Source: Methylorubrum suomiense (GTDB lineage Bacteria; Pseudomonadota; Alphaproteobacteria; Rhizobiales; Beijerinckiaceae). Taken from it: DNA of 45,619 bases. The stretch's first letter is position 1; each line of letters opens with the position of its first letter. Position numbers and translations under genes: made by a program. The notes below the pieces were generated by a model. That model did no database searches, was not told the DNA's origin, and saw nothing but the letters and a program-made list of their open reading frames with translations. This document shows positions 1-10,061 of this stretch, in pieces. The stretch spans positions 1 to 45,619 of the forward strand of contig NZ_BPRE01000026.1 in assembly GCF_022179765.1 (NCBI RefSeq), given 5' to 3'.

Positions 1-1
1 C

Positions 2-199
2 AACGTGATGACCTACGAGCACAAGGGCAAGCAGTACGTGGGCGTCCTGTCGGGCGTCGGCGGCTGGGCGGGCATCGGCCTTGCGGCCGGCCTGACCGAC
101 CCGAACGCCGGTCTCGGCGCGGTGGGCGGCTACGCGGCCCTGTCGAGCTACACCAACCTCGGCGGCCAGCTCACCGTCTTCGCCCTGCCGAACAACTAA
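2..199 (+). CDS. xoxF: XoxF-type PQQ methanol dehydrogenase, C-terminal fragment
   Basis: The window opens inside a gene; 65 codons and the TAA stop are visible. The frame contains GVGGWAGIGLAAGL and ends TNLGGQLTVFALPNN, which I recognise as the C-terminus of lanthanide-dependent XoxF methanol dehydrogenases rather than calcium-dependent MxaF. XoxF is a periplasmic PQQ enzyme that oxidises methanol to formaldehyde or formate and passes electrons to a dedicated cytochrome c. No cytochrome (xoxG) or binding protein (xoxJ) gene follows on this strand; two hairpins come straight after the stop, so the gene ends its transcript here. A solitary xoxF resembles the second copy (xoxF2) of Methylobacterium extorquens more than the xoxFGJ cluster, but that is inference from context. 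Confidence 0.85.
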   Translation, partial: NVMTYEHKGKQYVGVLSGVGGWAGIGLAAGLTDPNAGLGAVGGYAALSSYTNLGGQLTVFALPNN

Positions 200-208
200 G
201 CGCCGCAT

Positions 209-234
209 GCGCCTTCCGGTGATCCGGAAGGCGC
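209..234. terminator. Hairpin after xoxF
   Basis: A perfect 11-bp inverted repeat (GCGCCTTCCGG / CCGGAAGGCGC) with the loop TGAT begins 10 bases after the xoxF stop. There is no T run, so it may act as an mRNA 3'-end stabiliser or as the first part of a tandem terminator with the next hairpin. Confidence 0.5.
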
Positions 235-247
235 CGTCGGATTCGCG

Positions 248-290
248 AAACGCCTCCGGCCGCATCCGCGACCGGGGGCGTTTCTGTTTG
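248..290 (+). terminator. Rho-independent terminator of xoxF
   Basis: A 12-bp stem (AAACGCCTCCGG with CCGGGGGCGTTT, one G-U pair) encloses a 12-base loop and is followed by a T-rich tail (TTTCTGTTT) on the plus strand. It follows the first hairpin and is the more convincing intrinsic terminator of the methanol dehydrogenase transcript. Confidence 0.6.
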
Positions 291-416
291 CGGGCGATCG
301 GGACGGACGGTGCGCGCCCGACCCGGCGGGCCGCTCTCGATCCGGCCGGGCGTCGTTGTTCGTGCGTGTGGGAGGGGAGCTGAGCGTAGTGCCGTTTTCA
401 GTGTGCGGCGGTCTGA

Positions 417-1172
417 TCACATCTCCGCTTCGGCCAACTCCGCGGTCCCGCGTCCCAGCCTCTCGGCCAGGAAGCTGCGCGCGCGGCTGACCCGGCTCTT
501 CACCGTGCCGACGCGGCATTCGAGGCGGGCCGCCGCTTCCTCGTAGGTGAAGCCCTCGGCCCCGACGAGGAGGAGGGCTTGCCGCTGCGATGCGGGCAGC
601 ATGTGGATCAGGTCCATGACGGAGCCGAGCGCCACGGTGTGCTCTTGCCCGGCCGGCGTCGTCAGCGAGGCGGCGTGATGGCCTTCCGCATCCTCGACCT
701 CGCGCCGCTTGCGGCGGCACTCGCTGTAGAAATGATTGCGCAGAATCGTGAAGATCCAGGCGGAGAAATTGGTGCCCGGCACGAACCGCTCGCGGTTCGC
801 CCAAGCGCGCACCAGCGCCTCCTGAACCAGATCCTCCGCCCGCGCCGCATTCCCGCAGAGCGACAGGGCGAACACCCGCAGGGCCGGCACACATTCGACG
901 AGGGCGTCGCGGACGTTCGTATCGATGCGCTGCCCCGCCCGGACCGCGAAGAGACCCAACAGCGCGGACAGGCGTTCCGGGATGAGGTCGGGTTGTGCCG
1001 GTGCGAAATAATCCCGCAAGGGTGCGGTGAGGTGGGCTGGAATGTCGGCGGCGGCGCAGCCCGCCCATTCCGGCCCCGAGGCATTCCCCGCCGCCTGCGT
1101 GAGGATTGTCAGGAATGGGTCCGCCGGATCGGCTCCGCGCCCCTCGAGAGGTTCCGCAAGGCAATTCGTCAT
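417..1172 (-). CDS. EcfG-family (ECF15-like) RNA polymerase sigma factor with N-terminal NepR-like extension
   Basis: This is a 251-aa sigma-70 family factor. Region 2 lies at about residues 88-155 (DLVQEALVRAWAN, then ILRNHFYSECRRKRREVED) and region 4 at about 185-240 (GFTYEEAAARLECRVGTVKSRVSRAR). The FYSE..RKRREVED segment is typical of EcfG, the sigma factor of the alphaproteobacterial general stress response. EcfG proteins are usually near 180 aa; this one has about 70 extra N-terminal residues. Residues 47-77 align without gaps to the NepR anti-sigma core: LR at 52-53, aromatic F56, DLIPERL at 62-68, LL at 71-72. That would make it a sigma factor carrying its own inhibitor-like segment. 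The start is the ATG at 1172. No PhyR or separate nepR adjoins it. The sigma call is solid; the NepR-like reading is inference from pattern alignment by eye. Confidence 0.85.
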   Translation of the reverse strand: MTNCLAEPLEGRGADPADPFLTILTQAAGNASGPEWAGCAAADIPAHLTAPLRDYFAPAQPDLIPERLSALLGLFAVRAGQRIDTNVRDALVECVPALRVFALSLCGNAARAEDLVQEALVRAWANRERFVPGTNFSAWIFTILRNHFYSECRRKRREVEDAEGHHAASLTTPAGQEHTVALGSVMDLIHMLPASQRQALLLVGAEGFTYEEAAARLECRVGTVKSRVSRARSFLAERLGRGTAELAEAEM

Positions 1173-1278
1173 CGGATCGGAGCCTCTCGCAGGAAATCGG
1201 CGGGAGCGACGCTCCCAGGCCGTTGGAAGAAAATCGGGGTTGGATTGGTGCCGGTCATCGGCCGGTCCATCGGGACGT

Positions 1279-2631
1279 TCACGGACCGCAGACCCGTCGA
1301 CGTCGGTCCGACAGCGTCGCTCGCGCCGTCTCGATGGCGATAGAGAGCGCCGACATCGTCCGCGCGTCGGGATCCCGCTCGCGGGCGTAGCGGACGGCGT
1401 CGGCGGCGAGGCTGTCGACCTCGGCGGTCAGGGCATCGAGATTGCTCACATGACTCGCCGCACGGGCCTGCCCGATCAGGTCGAGCAGACGGTCCATGAT
1501 CTCGTCGATCCGCTCCCGCCGCAGGGCGGCGAGGCGTTGGCGGATCCAAGCCAGGACCGAAACCAGACCGCCGGCGATGGCGCCGAGCAGGTACAGGGTG
1601 TCGCCGTAGCGCTCGACGAAGCCGTGCTGTTCGCGCTCGAAATAATCGATCGCCCCGGGATGGATCGGGATGCGCGCGCTCGTCGCCGCCGCCGTGGTGT
1701 CGTAGGACGGTGCCTGGACGTATTCGGCGGCATCCGTCTTCTCCGCCGCCGCCGTGCGCTTCTCGAACAGCTGTTGGGTCACGTCGGCGGCGAGCGCCCG
1801 GCTGAGCGTCGCGCGCGCCATCAGCCGGTAGGAAGCGCCCACCGTTTTCACATCGTCGCTCGGCAGCTTCGGATCGCCGCCGAACAGGCCGCCCGGCACC
1901 GTCACCGATTGGAGGCGTGGGAAGCGCTCGATCACGGCGCCGTCATCCTCCACCGCGACGAACTCGACCCGACCGGCGCGGGCGGCGGACCGGACCGCCC
2001 CGATCATGGCGAGGGCTTTCGGGGCGGAAGGGGCGATGATGCTGACGAAGGCGTCGATCCGCTTCTCGCGGAAGCTCGCCGCCACCGCGTCCTGATCGAT
2101 CCGCACGAGGTGCACCGCGCGGTCGTGGCTCGGGCCGCCCGCATCCGTCGACAGGATCAGGCCGTAATAGCCGAGCAGATTCTTGAGGAGCGTAAAATCC
2201 GCGTCCCGGTGGGCCGCGATGCCCAGACGCTTGCCGGCGAGTCTCGGGAAGCTCTTGATCGGCGCCTGATCCGGGGAGGCGATGATCATCGCCTGATCCC
2301 GCAGGATCGCCAGGGTGAGGCCGTTGGTCGGCAGGAGGACGTCAGGTCGGACCACCGCGAGATCGGCGCGCCCGTCCTGCAACGCGGCGGCGCTCTCGCG
2401 CACATCGTCGAAGGAGAGGATCCTGAGGCGGACGCCCTCCCCCGCGGTGTCGAGGGCATCGGCATAGGCCTTGATCAGGTCCGGCTCGGTCCCGTCGCGG
2501 GGAGCCACCGCGATGGTCAGCACGCTGGCCTGGAGCAGGTACCACGCGGCGGCCGCGCCCGCCGCCAAAACGGCGAAGGCCGCGACGACGAGCGCCTCCT
2601 TGCGCAGCAACCAGGACAGTTCGACCCGCAT
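1279..2631 (-). CDS. TAXI-family TRAP solute-binding protein with C-terminal membrane anchor
   Basis: A 450-aa protein. An N-terminal hydrophobic segment (about residues 14-36) is followed by a periplasmic binding domain of the TAXI type (SVLTIAVAPRDGTE near the start, later GKRLGIAAH). Instead of ending there it has a second membrane segment (about 346-363, YLLGAIAGGLVSVLAWI) and an 85-residue cytoplasmic, charged, probably helical tail. TAXI proteins normally deliver solutes to a fused DctQM permease; none is encoded nearby. The two-helix topology and cytoplasmic tail match stand-alone TAXI proteins of unknown role, possibly sensors. It lies 106 bp upstream of the sigma gene on the same strand and 13 bp downstream of the transporter gene at 2645, so co-transcription is likely. 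The substrate is unknown. Confidence 0.75.
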   Translation of the reverse strand: MRVELSWLLRKEALVVAAFAVLAAGAAAAWYLLQASVLTIAVAPRDGTEPDLIKAYADALDTAGEGVRLRILSFDDVRESAAALQDGRADLAVVRPDVLLPTNGLTLAILRDQAMIIASPDQAPIKSFPRLAGKRLGIAAHRDADFTLLKNLLGYYGLILSTDAGGPSHDRAVHLVRIDQDAVAASFREKRIDAFVSIIAPSAPKALAMIGAVRSAARAGRVEFVAVEDDGAVIERFPRLQSVTVPGGLFGGDPKLPSDDVKTVGASYRLMARATLSRALAADVTQQLFEKRTAAAEKTDAAEYVQAPSYDTTAAATSARIPIHPGAIDYFEREQHGFVERYGDTLYLLGAIAGGLVSVLAWIRQRLAALRRERIDEIMDRLLDLIGQARAASHVSNLDALTAEVDSLAADAVRYARERDPDARTMSALSIAIETARATLSDRRRRVCGP

Positions 2632-2644
2632 CGTCCCCGCGCGG

Positions 2645-3586
2645 TCAGGCCAGGGAGATCAGGACGATGCCGGCTACCATGAGGGCGGCACCGCCCAGGC
2701 GCGACGGGCCGGCCCGTACCTGCTTCATGCCGAGCCAGCCGAAATGATCGAGCGCCACCGAGGTGAGGAGGTTCGCCGTGATCAGCAGGCCGTTGAAGGC
2801 GCCCGCGCCGACCTTGTCGACGAAGAGGAGGCCGGCGAACACCGCGACCGCCCCGGTGAGGCCCGCCAGCGGCATCCACCAGCGCACGCCCTCGATGTCC
2901 GAGCGCTGCGGCAGGGGCTTGGGGCGCAGCAGGAACACGAGCACGAACACGAAGACCACGGGCAGGAACGAGACCGTGGCGGCGAGCCAGGGGTTGATCA
3001 GGGCTCCGCGCAGCTGCGCGTTCCAGACCACGCCGATGGCCTGGAGCGCGCCCGCCACGACGATGAAGGGATAGAGCAGCCGCGGGTTGAGGCCGTGGCC
3101 GGAATCCTTCGCCCCGCCCCCCGAATCTCCCTTGTCGGGGGTGACACGGGCGATGAAGGTGACGCCCACCGCCATCAGCAGGCCGCCGATCCAGGGCATC
3201 AGCTTGAAGCCGCCGCCCTGCAGGCCGAACAGGCCGAAGGCGTCGAGCGCCAGCGAGGTCAGGATGTTCGCCGTCAGCGTCAGACCGTTGAACGGGCCGG
3301 CGCCGACCTTGTCGACGAAGGCAAGGCCGCCGAACACCGCGACCGCTCCGGCGACGCCGCCGAGCGGCGCGTACCAGGGCATCGAAGCGAGGTTCTCCGC
3401 GGTCGGGAGCGGCATCGGCATCACGAGGAACAGCGTCGCGAAGACGAAGACGATCGGCAGGAACGAGACCGAGGCTGCCAGGAACGGGTTGACGAGATGC
3501 CCGCGCAGCTGCGCGTTCATGGAATTGCCGAGCGCCTGGAGAGCGCCGGCCACGATGATGAAGGGATAGAGCAGGGCGGCGTTCAC
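2645..3586 (-). CDS. DMT-superfamily transporter, tandem-duplicated YdcZ/DUF606 type
   Basis: A 313-aa integral membrane protein made of two homologous halves. Residues 1-150 begin NAALLYPFIIVAGALQALG and residues from about 169 begin NPRLLYPFIVVAGALQAIG; each half has about five hydrophobic helices and repeats NAQLRG.L.NP and FVDKVGAG.FNGL. Half-size DUF606 proteins (about 150 aa) usually work as pairs; here the pair is fused. A hydrophilic linker rich in Gly, Asp and Lys (about 150-168) joins them. The family belongs to the drug/metabolite transporter superfamily; the substrate is not known. The stop lies 16 bp before the ArsB-like gene's territory to the right, and all neighbours read the same way. 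Confidence 0.85.
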   Translation of the reverse strand: MNAALLYPFIIVAGALQALGNSMNAQLRGHLVNPFLAASVSFLPIVFVFATLFLVMPMPLPTAENLASMPWYAPLGGVAGAVAVFGGLAFVDKVGAGPFNGLTLTANILTSLALDAFGLFGLQGGGFKLMPWIGGLLMAVGVTFIARVTPDKGDSGGGAKDSGHGLNPRLLYPFIVVAGALQAIGVVWNAQLRGALINPWLAATVSFLPVVFVFVLVFLLRPKPLPQRSDIEGVRWWMPLAGLTGAVAVFAGLLFVDKVGAGAFNGLLITANLLTSVALDHFGWLGMKQVRAGPSRLGGAALMVAGIVLISLA

Positions 3587-3602
3587 GGGCGCGCGTCTCC
3601 GA

Positions 3603-4871
3603 TCAGACCAAGAGAAGGGCGCCGAGCGCCAGGATCAGGGCCGGCGGCATCACCAGGAACCCGAGCTTGAGGAAGGCGAGGGCCGAGACGTCCTGACCCT
3701 CGCGCCGGATCGCGGTGAGCCACAGGATCGTCGCGAGCGAGCCGGTGACCGACAGGTTCGGACCGAGATCGACGCCGATGAGGATCGCACCCGCGACCTT
3801 CTCCGGCACGTGCGCGGCCTGCACCGCCGCGCCCGCCAGCAGGCCCGCGGGCAGGTTGTTCACGAGGTTCGACCCGAACGCGACGATGGCGCCGCCGGCC
3901 CAGGCGGCGAGCGCCGGGTCGCCGTCGGCGGTACGCTTGAGGAGGTCCGCGAGCATCTGCAGGACGCCGGTCTTCTCCAGCGCCTCGACCAGCACGAACA
4001 GCCCGGCCACCAGGGGCAGCACGCTCCACGACACGTCACGCGCCACCTCGACCGCGCCGCCCCGGTTGATCAGGATGACGGCCACCGTGGTCGCAAAGCC
4101 CGCGATGAAGGTCGGCAGGCCGAGCTCGATCCCCGCGGCCGAGGCGGCGATGAGCGCCGCGCCGGTGGCGACGATGCCGGCGCCCGCGACCTTGCCGCCG
4201 AAGCTCAGCGCCGGGGTCTCGACATCTTTCGCCACCGTCTCCGCCTTCAGCTGCGCGTTCTGGGTGAGGCGCAGGACGGCGTAGGTCGTCACGATCGCGA
4301 GCACCGAGGGAAGCGTGAAGGTGGCGAGCCAACGTCCGAGGGGCGGCATGTGCTCGGCGAAGACGACGAGGTTGGCCGGGTTCGAGATCGGCAGGACGAA
4401 GCTCGCCGCGTTGGCGATGAAGGCGCAGATGAACAGGTAGGGGAGCGGCTGCTTGACGCCGGCCGCCTTCGTCGCCGCGAAGACGGCCGGCGTCAGCACG
4501 ACGGCGCAGGCGTCGTTCGACAGGAACACCGTCACCACCGTGCCGACGACGTAGATGAGCAGGAACAGTCGCGTCGCCGAACCCTTGGCCGCCCGCACCG
4601 CGTGGGAGGCGAGCCAGTCGAACAGGCCTTCCTTCCGGGCGATCTCGGAGAGAAGCATCATGCCCACCAGGAACAGGTAGACATCCGTTCCCTTGAGCAC
4701 GCCCTCCAGGGCGGTGCCGGGTGCCAGGAGACCGAGCGCGACGAGGGCGCCGGCGCCCAGCACCGCCCAGATCGCCTCGGGCCAGGAAAACGGTCGCAGG
4801 ATGACCCCGAGCATCGCGAGCGCGGCGATGCCCCAGGTCGCGAGATGGGGGGTCAGGGAAAGTGCGCCCAT
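3603..4871 (-). CDS. ArsB/NhaD-type anion carrier (arsenic transporter family)
   Basis: A 422-aa protein with about eleven membrane segments. Family signatures are VFLSNDACAVVLTPAVFAA (about 115-135) and the NPANLVVFAEHMPP loop (about 163-178), matching the ArsB arsenite carriers of the ion-transporter superfamily, with a second half repeating the same pattern (FGSNLVNNLPAGLLAG). ArsB exports arsenite or antimonite using the proton gradient or with an ArsA ATPase. There is no arsR, arsC or arsA beside it, so an arsenic role is not supported by context; related carriers move other anions. It starts at an ATG at 4871, 43 bp from the metallophosphoesterase gene and in the same direction. Confidence 0.8.
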   Translation of the reverse strand: MGALSLTPHLATWGIAALAMLGVILRPFSWPEAIWAVLGAGALVALGLLAPGTALEGVLKGTDVYLFLVGMMLLSEIARKEGLFDWLASHAVRAAKGSATRLFLLIYVVGTVVTVFLSNDACAVVLTPAVFAATKAAGVKQPLPYLFICAFIANAASFVLPISNPANLVVFAEHMPPLGRWLATFTLPSVLAIVTTYAVLRLTQNAQLKAETVAKDVETPALSFGGKVAGAGIVATGAALIAASAAGIELGLPTFIAGFATTVAVILINRGGAVEVARDVSWSVLPLVAGLFVLVEALEKTGVLQMLADLLKRTADGDPALAAWAGGAIVAFGSNLVNNLPAGLLAGAAVQAAHVPEKVAGAILIGVDLGPNLSVTGSLATILWLTAIRREGQDVSALAFLKLGFLVMPPALILALGALLLV

Positions 4872-4914
4872 GGCCGGGGTCGTCCTTGAAAATCAGCGAG
4901 GATGAAAAGCGTTG

Positions 4915-6153
4915 CTACCAGTGCCGGCCGCGGCGGTTGGGCCCGAGCTGATCGCCGCGAATCCCCTTCTCCGGCCAAGCCTGGATCCGGAACGCATCGC
5001 TGCCGGGACGCTCCGGCGCAAGCGGCGGCACGAAGGACCGCCCGACCGGCTCGATCACGTCGGTATCTTTCCGCAGCGCGCCGTTCTTGCGGGGATTCAC
5101 GGTGCCGTCCGCGACCTCGACCGACAGGCGCCGGGCGCCCTGCGGCCACTCGATCGCGGCATGGACCATGCGCGGCCCGACCGGCACCATCGACTGCGCG
5201 GGGCCGTCATCGACCCGGACTTGGCAACGCCACGCGCTCTGGGGTTCGTGCGACAGAACCAGGGCGCGCACGTCGACACGCCCGTCCGGCAGCGGCCGCG
5301 TCGCGAGGCGGCGGTCGGCGGGGCTCGTGATCATGACGAAAGGCAAAGCTTGGTCGAGAGGCTTGAAGCGCCAGCTGACCACGTCGCCGTCGATCGCCGC
5401 GACCGCGTAGCCGACCGAGCCGTCCTCGTTCTGACCGACCGAGCGAGCGGAGGCGTAGAGCGTCCGGCCATCCGAGGCGAGTTCGTTGTAGTGGGTGTGG
5501 CCCATCTCGACGAGGCGCACGCCATGGCCGCGGATGAGGCCGCACAGTTCCGCGCGCTCGGCCGGCTCCCGGAGATCGTCCGGGTAGGTATGGGTGAAGA
5601 TCGCGCAGGGCAGACCGTCGGCGTCGGCCTTCGCCAATTGCGCCGCCAGCCACGATCGCTGGTCGGGGCCGAGCCGGAAGTCGAGCCCGAAGCCCTCCTC
5701 ACCGTAGCCGGCGCTGATCATGTCGAGGAACAGGCAACGGACGCCGCCGATGGTCTCGGCGTAGTAGTGTTGCACGGCCGCGCTGCGTTCCCGCGGGCGC
5801 GGCAGATGGTTGCTGACCGTTTCGTGTCCGCCGCCGCGCGGGCTCTTGGCCGCCCGGGAAAAGAACGCCTCGAAATCCTGCATCGAGCCGAGCTGGCGAT
5901 CATGATCGCCCGCGATGAGGCGAACCGGAAGGTCGGGATGGGCATCCAATGCCCGCTCCAAGATCGCGTATTGCGCGGCTGTGCCGTGTTCCGCGAGATC
6001 CCCCGGCAGATAGGCGAAGTCGAGAAGGCCTCGCGCGTGCAGACCGGCTACCTCGGCGAGGCAGCGGCTCAAATCGACGGCGTTCTGATCTTGAGGCTCT
6101 TCCAGATGCAGATCGCCGATATGGGCGAAGGCGAAGACGCCATGCGCGCTCAT
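4915..6153 (-). CDS. Calcineurin-like metallophosphoesterase
   Basis: A 412-aa cytoplasmic phosphoesterase when started at ATG 6153 (MSAHGVFAFAHIGDLHLEE). The dinuclear metal-site motifs are in order: HIGDLHL, then LPGDLAEHG, AGDHD (usually GNHD), FTHTYPDD, and the final GHTHYNE. A C-terminal part of about 150 residues is beta-rich and family-variable. The likely substrates are cyclic nucleotides, phospholipids or other phosphodiesters; this cannot be decided from sequence. An open frame reaches back to 6372, overlapping the upstream regulator gene, but that extra stretch is low-complexity and Arg-rich, so I prefer 6153. The Asn-to-Asp change in the third motif is a real difference from the standard motif. 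Confidence 0.75.
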   Translation of the reverse strand: MSAHGVFAFAHIGDLHLEEPQDQNAVDLSRCLAEVAGLHARGLLDFAYLPGDLAEHGTAAQYAILERALDAHPDLPVRLIAGDHDRQLGSMQDFEAFFSRAAKSPRGGGHETVSNHLPRPRERSAAVQHYYAETIGGVRCLFLDMISAGYGEEGFGLDFRLGPDQRSWLAAQLAKADADGLPCAIFTHTYPDDLREPAERAELCGLIRGHGVRLVEMGHTHYNELASDGRTLYASARSVGQNEDGSVGYAVAAIDGDVVSWRFKPLDQALPFVMITSPADRRLATRPLPDGRVDVRALVLSHEPQSAWRCQVRVDDGPAQSMVPVGPRMVHAAIEWPQGARRLSVEVADGTVNPRKNGALRKDTDVIEPVGRSFVPPLAPERPGSDAFRIQAWPEKGIRGDQLGPNRRGRHW

Positions 6154-6328
6154 CGCCGTGCCCGCGCCGCCGTCACGCCGCCGCTCCGCTTCATCACTGG
6201 ACGCGTCCCACCGTTCAGGGGCCGTCAAGCGGGGCCCATGCGACGGGCTCGACGCATGAGGCAGGGCGCAGTTCCGGCCCGTGCGAGGCCTTGCGGCACC
6301 ACACACGAATGTTTTATCGGGCAGGCGC

Positions 6329-7710
<1,382 letters not shown>

Positions 7711-7726
<16 letters not shown>

Positions 7727-9195
7727 GGCAGATCCAGGAGGAACGTGGTCGCGCGCTCCGATTCAAGGAGCCGGGCTTCGCCGCGATGCGCGAGGGCGAC
7801 CTTGCTCACGATCGCGAGACCGAGGCCGGTCCCGTCCGAACGCCCGGTGACGAAGGGTTCGAAGATCTGCGGGCGGAGGGCCGGATCGACGCCGGGACCC
7901 TGATCCGACACGAGGAGATGCAGGCGGGCGGCCCCCTCACGGAGGATACGACGGCCGGTGAGTGTCACCACGCTGCCGGGGGGGCCGTGCCGGAGCGCGT
8001 TGAGAAGGAGGTTGTCGAGGCCCCGCTGGACCTGGGGGCGGTCGATATGCGGATGCTCCGCGCCGGGAAGGCCGTCGGTCTCGACCACGATGCGGAGACC
8101 GCAGCCCCTGGCTTGATCCTCGTGGAGCTGCGCGGTCTCGGACAGCAGCCGGCGCAGGTCGGTCGGCTCGCGCAACAGCATGCGGGGCTGGGTGAGATGG
8201 AGCAGATCGCGCACCAGGGCATCGACCCGCCCGATCTGGCCGAGGATCGCGCGCAGGGCGATTTCCGCCCGCTGCGGATCGCCGGTCGCTAGGGCATTCT
8301 CGGCCTTCAGCCGCATGGCGGCGATGGGGTTGCGGATCTCGTGGGCGATGTCGGCGCTCAGGCGCCCGAGGACGGCGAAGCGCTCGGCGGCGACCGCCTG
8401 CTCGCGCGCCTCCCGCAGGCGCAGACCGGCGGCGTTGAGGGCATCGACCAAGCGGTCGAGTTCGCGCTCGCCGGTGCGCTCGAGATGCGCGAGATCGGCA
8501 TCTTCGCGCCTCGGTGCCGCGAGGGCCGCCTCGAGCCGGGCGATACGGCGGGAATACCCGTAGAGGAAGCGCCCCAGGAAGGCGGCCGCGCCGATGACCG
8601 CGACGCTCAGGAAGCCGAGGGCGGCGAGGAAGCGGGTATAGGCGGGCCCGTCGTTGACGTGGGCGCGCGTCATCGTCCAGGCGGTCAGGCCCGCCTCGCG
8701 CCCGGGCAGCGGGCAGGCTTGAACGAGCAGGGCCTGGGTGCGGCTCAACCGCTGATTCACCACCGAGCGGCCGAGATGCAGCGATTCGGCGTTCACGGCG
8801 GAGATCGCTCCGCGCTCCGCCTCCGGCAGATCGGTCTTGGGGCCCGAGCCCTCGTAGCTCGGAAAGGCGTAGGCGATCGAGCCCGCCGCGCTGCTCCAGA
8901 TGCCGCCCTCGATTCCGGGTGAGGCGCCGAGCGCCCGGGACACGATCCCGACGAGATCCTCGCTTCCCGGAACCGCCTCCCCCTTGCGGATGAAGACCGT
9001 GTAGCGGTCGATGATCTCGCGGCAGGCCCGCCCGACGGCGATCTCGGCCTGGGAGATCTGAACCGCGGTCGATTGCGTGTAGAGGCCGAACAGGAGGTAG
9101 GCGGTCGCCGCCGCCGAAGCGAGCAGCGCGATCCAGAGGGCGACGAGCCGTGCCAGCAGGCTGTTGCGCATCCGCTCGAATCTGAAGTTGAACAC
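7711..9195 (-). CDS. Membrane sensor histidine kinase
   Basis: A 494-aa kinase with an N-terminal helix (about 14-38), a periplasmic sensor domain of about 150 residues, a second helix (about 189-213) and a short HAMP-like linker. The dimerisation domain carries His285 (AHEIRNPIAAM), and the ATPase domain has an N box (LDNLLLNALRHG), G1 (SDQGPGVDP) and G2 (DGTGLGLAIV). On its stimulus it would autophosphorylate His285 and pass phosphate to Asp52 of the overlapping NtrC-like regulator. The periplasmic domain has no motif I can name, so the signal is unknown. It reads divergently from the small gene at 9367, leaving about 170 bp for both promoters. Confidence 0.9.
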
Positions 9196-9366
9196 GGGGC
9201 CGCCCCGACCGCGCGAATGCCAGCGCCCGCGTCACATAGCGCTCCTTCGCGGCGCCGTCGCGGCCATCGCTTTCGTCGCCCGCCCGTGGGAGAGCGGAGC
9301 ACGCGAGGTCCCCGAACGGCGTCGCCCCGTCGCCGCGGGGTGCCCGAAATTGCGAGAGAGCCGACC

Positions 9367-9621
9367 ATGGCCATGAAGACCACCTATGTCGTCCAGTCGT
9401 TCGAAGTGAAACGGAAGCGATTGGTGCCCGGCACGAAGGAGGTCGTCGGCACCGAGAGCGGCGCCTTGAAGAAGGCGCAGGCGGTGGCCGGCCGTCTCCC
9501 CGGGGCGGCTGCGCTGCGGATTGTGGCCGACGACGAGACCGGCGAGCTGGAGAGCGTGGCGATTCTGGAGGCGTTCGGCGAGGTGCCCGACGATTTCGCC
9601 GAAACCCTGCAGGGCGGTTAG
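9367..9621 (+). CDS. Small conserved-type hypothetical protein
   Basis: An 84-aa soluble protein starting MAMKTTYVVQSFEVKRKRLVPG with a GAGAG ribosome-binding site 6 bases before the ATG at 9367; a second ATG follows at 9373. The pattern (YVVQSFE..KRKRLVPG, then a middle AQAVAGRLPGAAALRIVADDETGE) resembles short alphaproteobacterial proteins that accompany many genomes, but I cannot assign a function. No signal peptide or membrane helix is visible. It stands alone between the divergent kinase and the B12 operon. Confidence 0.7.
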   Translation: MAMKTTYVVQSFEVKRKRLVPGTKEVVGTESGALKKAQAVAGRLPGAAALRIVADDETGELESVAILEAFGEVPDDFAETLQGG

Positions 9622-9721
9622 GCCCGCGCGGCCCAAGGCCGAGTGAACAGGTGAGCCGATCGGGCCGCTGTGTCCGGTATGGTACAGTAGCCGTCTTCGT
9701 GGCGCCCCGGATCGACCGTGA

Positions 9722-9750
9722 TTGACTCCGTGCGATTGCGTCCAATACCG
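9722..9750 (+). promoter_or_regulatory. Candidate promoter of the cobalamin operon
   Basis: TTGACT at 9722-9727 is a good -35 box; 17 bases later is ATACCG (or AATACC with a 16-base spacer), a weak -10. The predicted start near 9757 falls just before the riboswitch begins, which supports the reading. Confidence 0.45.
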
Positions 9751-9757
9751 ATAGCGT

Positions 9758-9922
9758 GACGGTTCCCCTCGGGGATCAAAAGGGAACGCGGTGAGAGCTT
9801 CCGCTCGATGCCGCGGCTGCCCCCGCAACTGTAAGCGGCGAGCCTTCCGCCACCATGTCACTGGGCAGCCTCGCCCGGGAAGACGGTGAGAGGGCCATGA
9901 CCCGCGAGCCAGGAGACCTGCC
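9758..9922 (+). promoter_or_regulatory. Cobalamin (AdoCbl) riboswitch
   Basis: The aptamer elements occur in order: AAAAGGGAACGCGGTGAGAG (9778 onward), GCGGCTGCCCCCGCAACTGT (9812 onward), a TCACTGGG segment (9858), GGGAAG (9877), and the closing B12-box region GCGAGCCAGGAGACCTGCC (9904-9922). These match the cobalamin riboswitch family. It sits about 140 bases upstream of the B12 receptor gene, so bound adenosylcobalamin would shut down expression of the uptake operon. No clear intrinsic terminator follows, so control is more likely at translation or by Rho. Confidence 0.93.
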
Positions 9923-10061
9923 GTCAGTCGTGGTCACACGCGAAACGCGTCGGGCGGGGTGTCCTGGCGGGTGTCGAGGCGCCACGAATCCCGTTGGGAC
10001 GTGGGTGCCGAGGCCTCGTTCGCGGTGACGTGCCACTGCCGTTGCCCGAGGCCCTTCCACC

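Noticed and set aside
417..1172. Reading the sigma-factor extension as a zinc-finger (RsiW-type) anti-sigma domain
   Set aside because: The H..C..C pattern needed for such domains is not present; the gap-free NepR match is better.
1173..1278. EcfG-dependent promoter (GGAAC-N16/17-CGTT) upstream of the sigma gene or the NepR-like gene
   Set aside because: I searched by eye for the pair of boxes on both strands near these genes; GGAAC occurs near 16145 but without a correctly spaced CGTT.
1027..2682. 551-codon plus-strand frame opposite the TAXI gene
   Set aside because: Composition is Arg/Gly/Asp-rich, with no recognisable domain; the minus-strand TAXI protein has clear family features.
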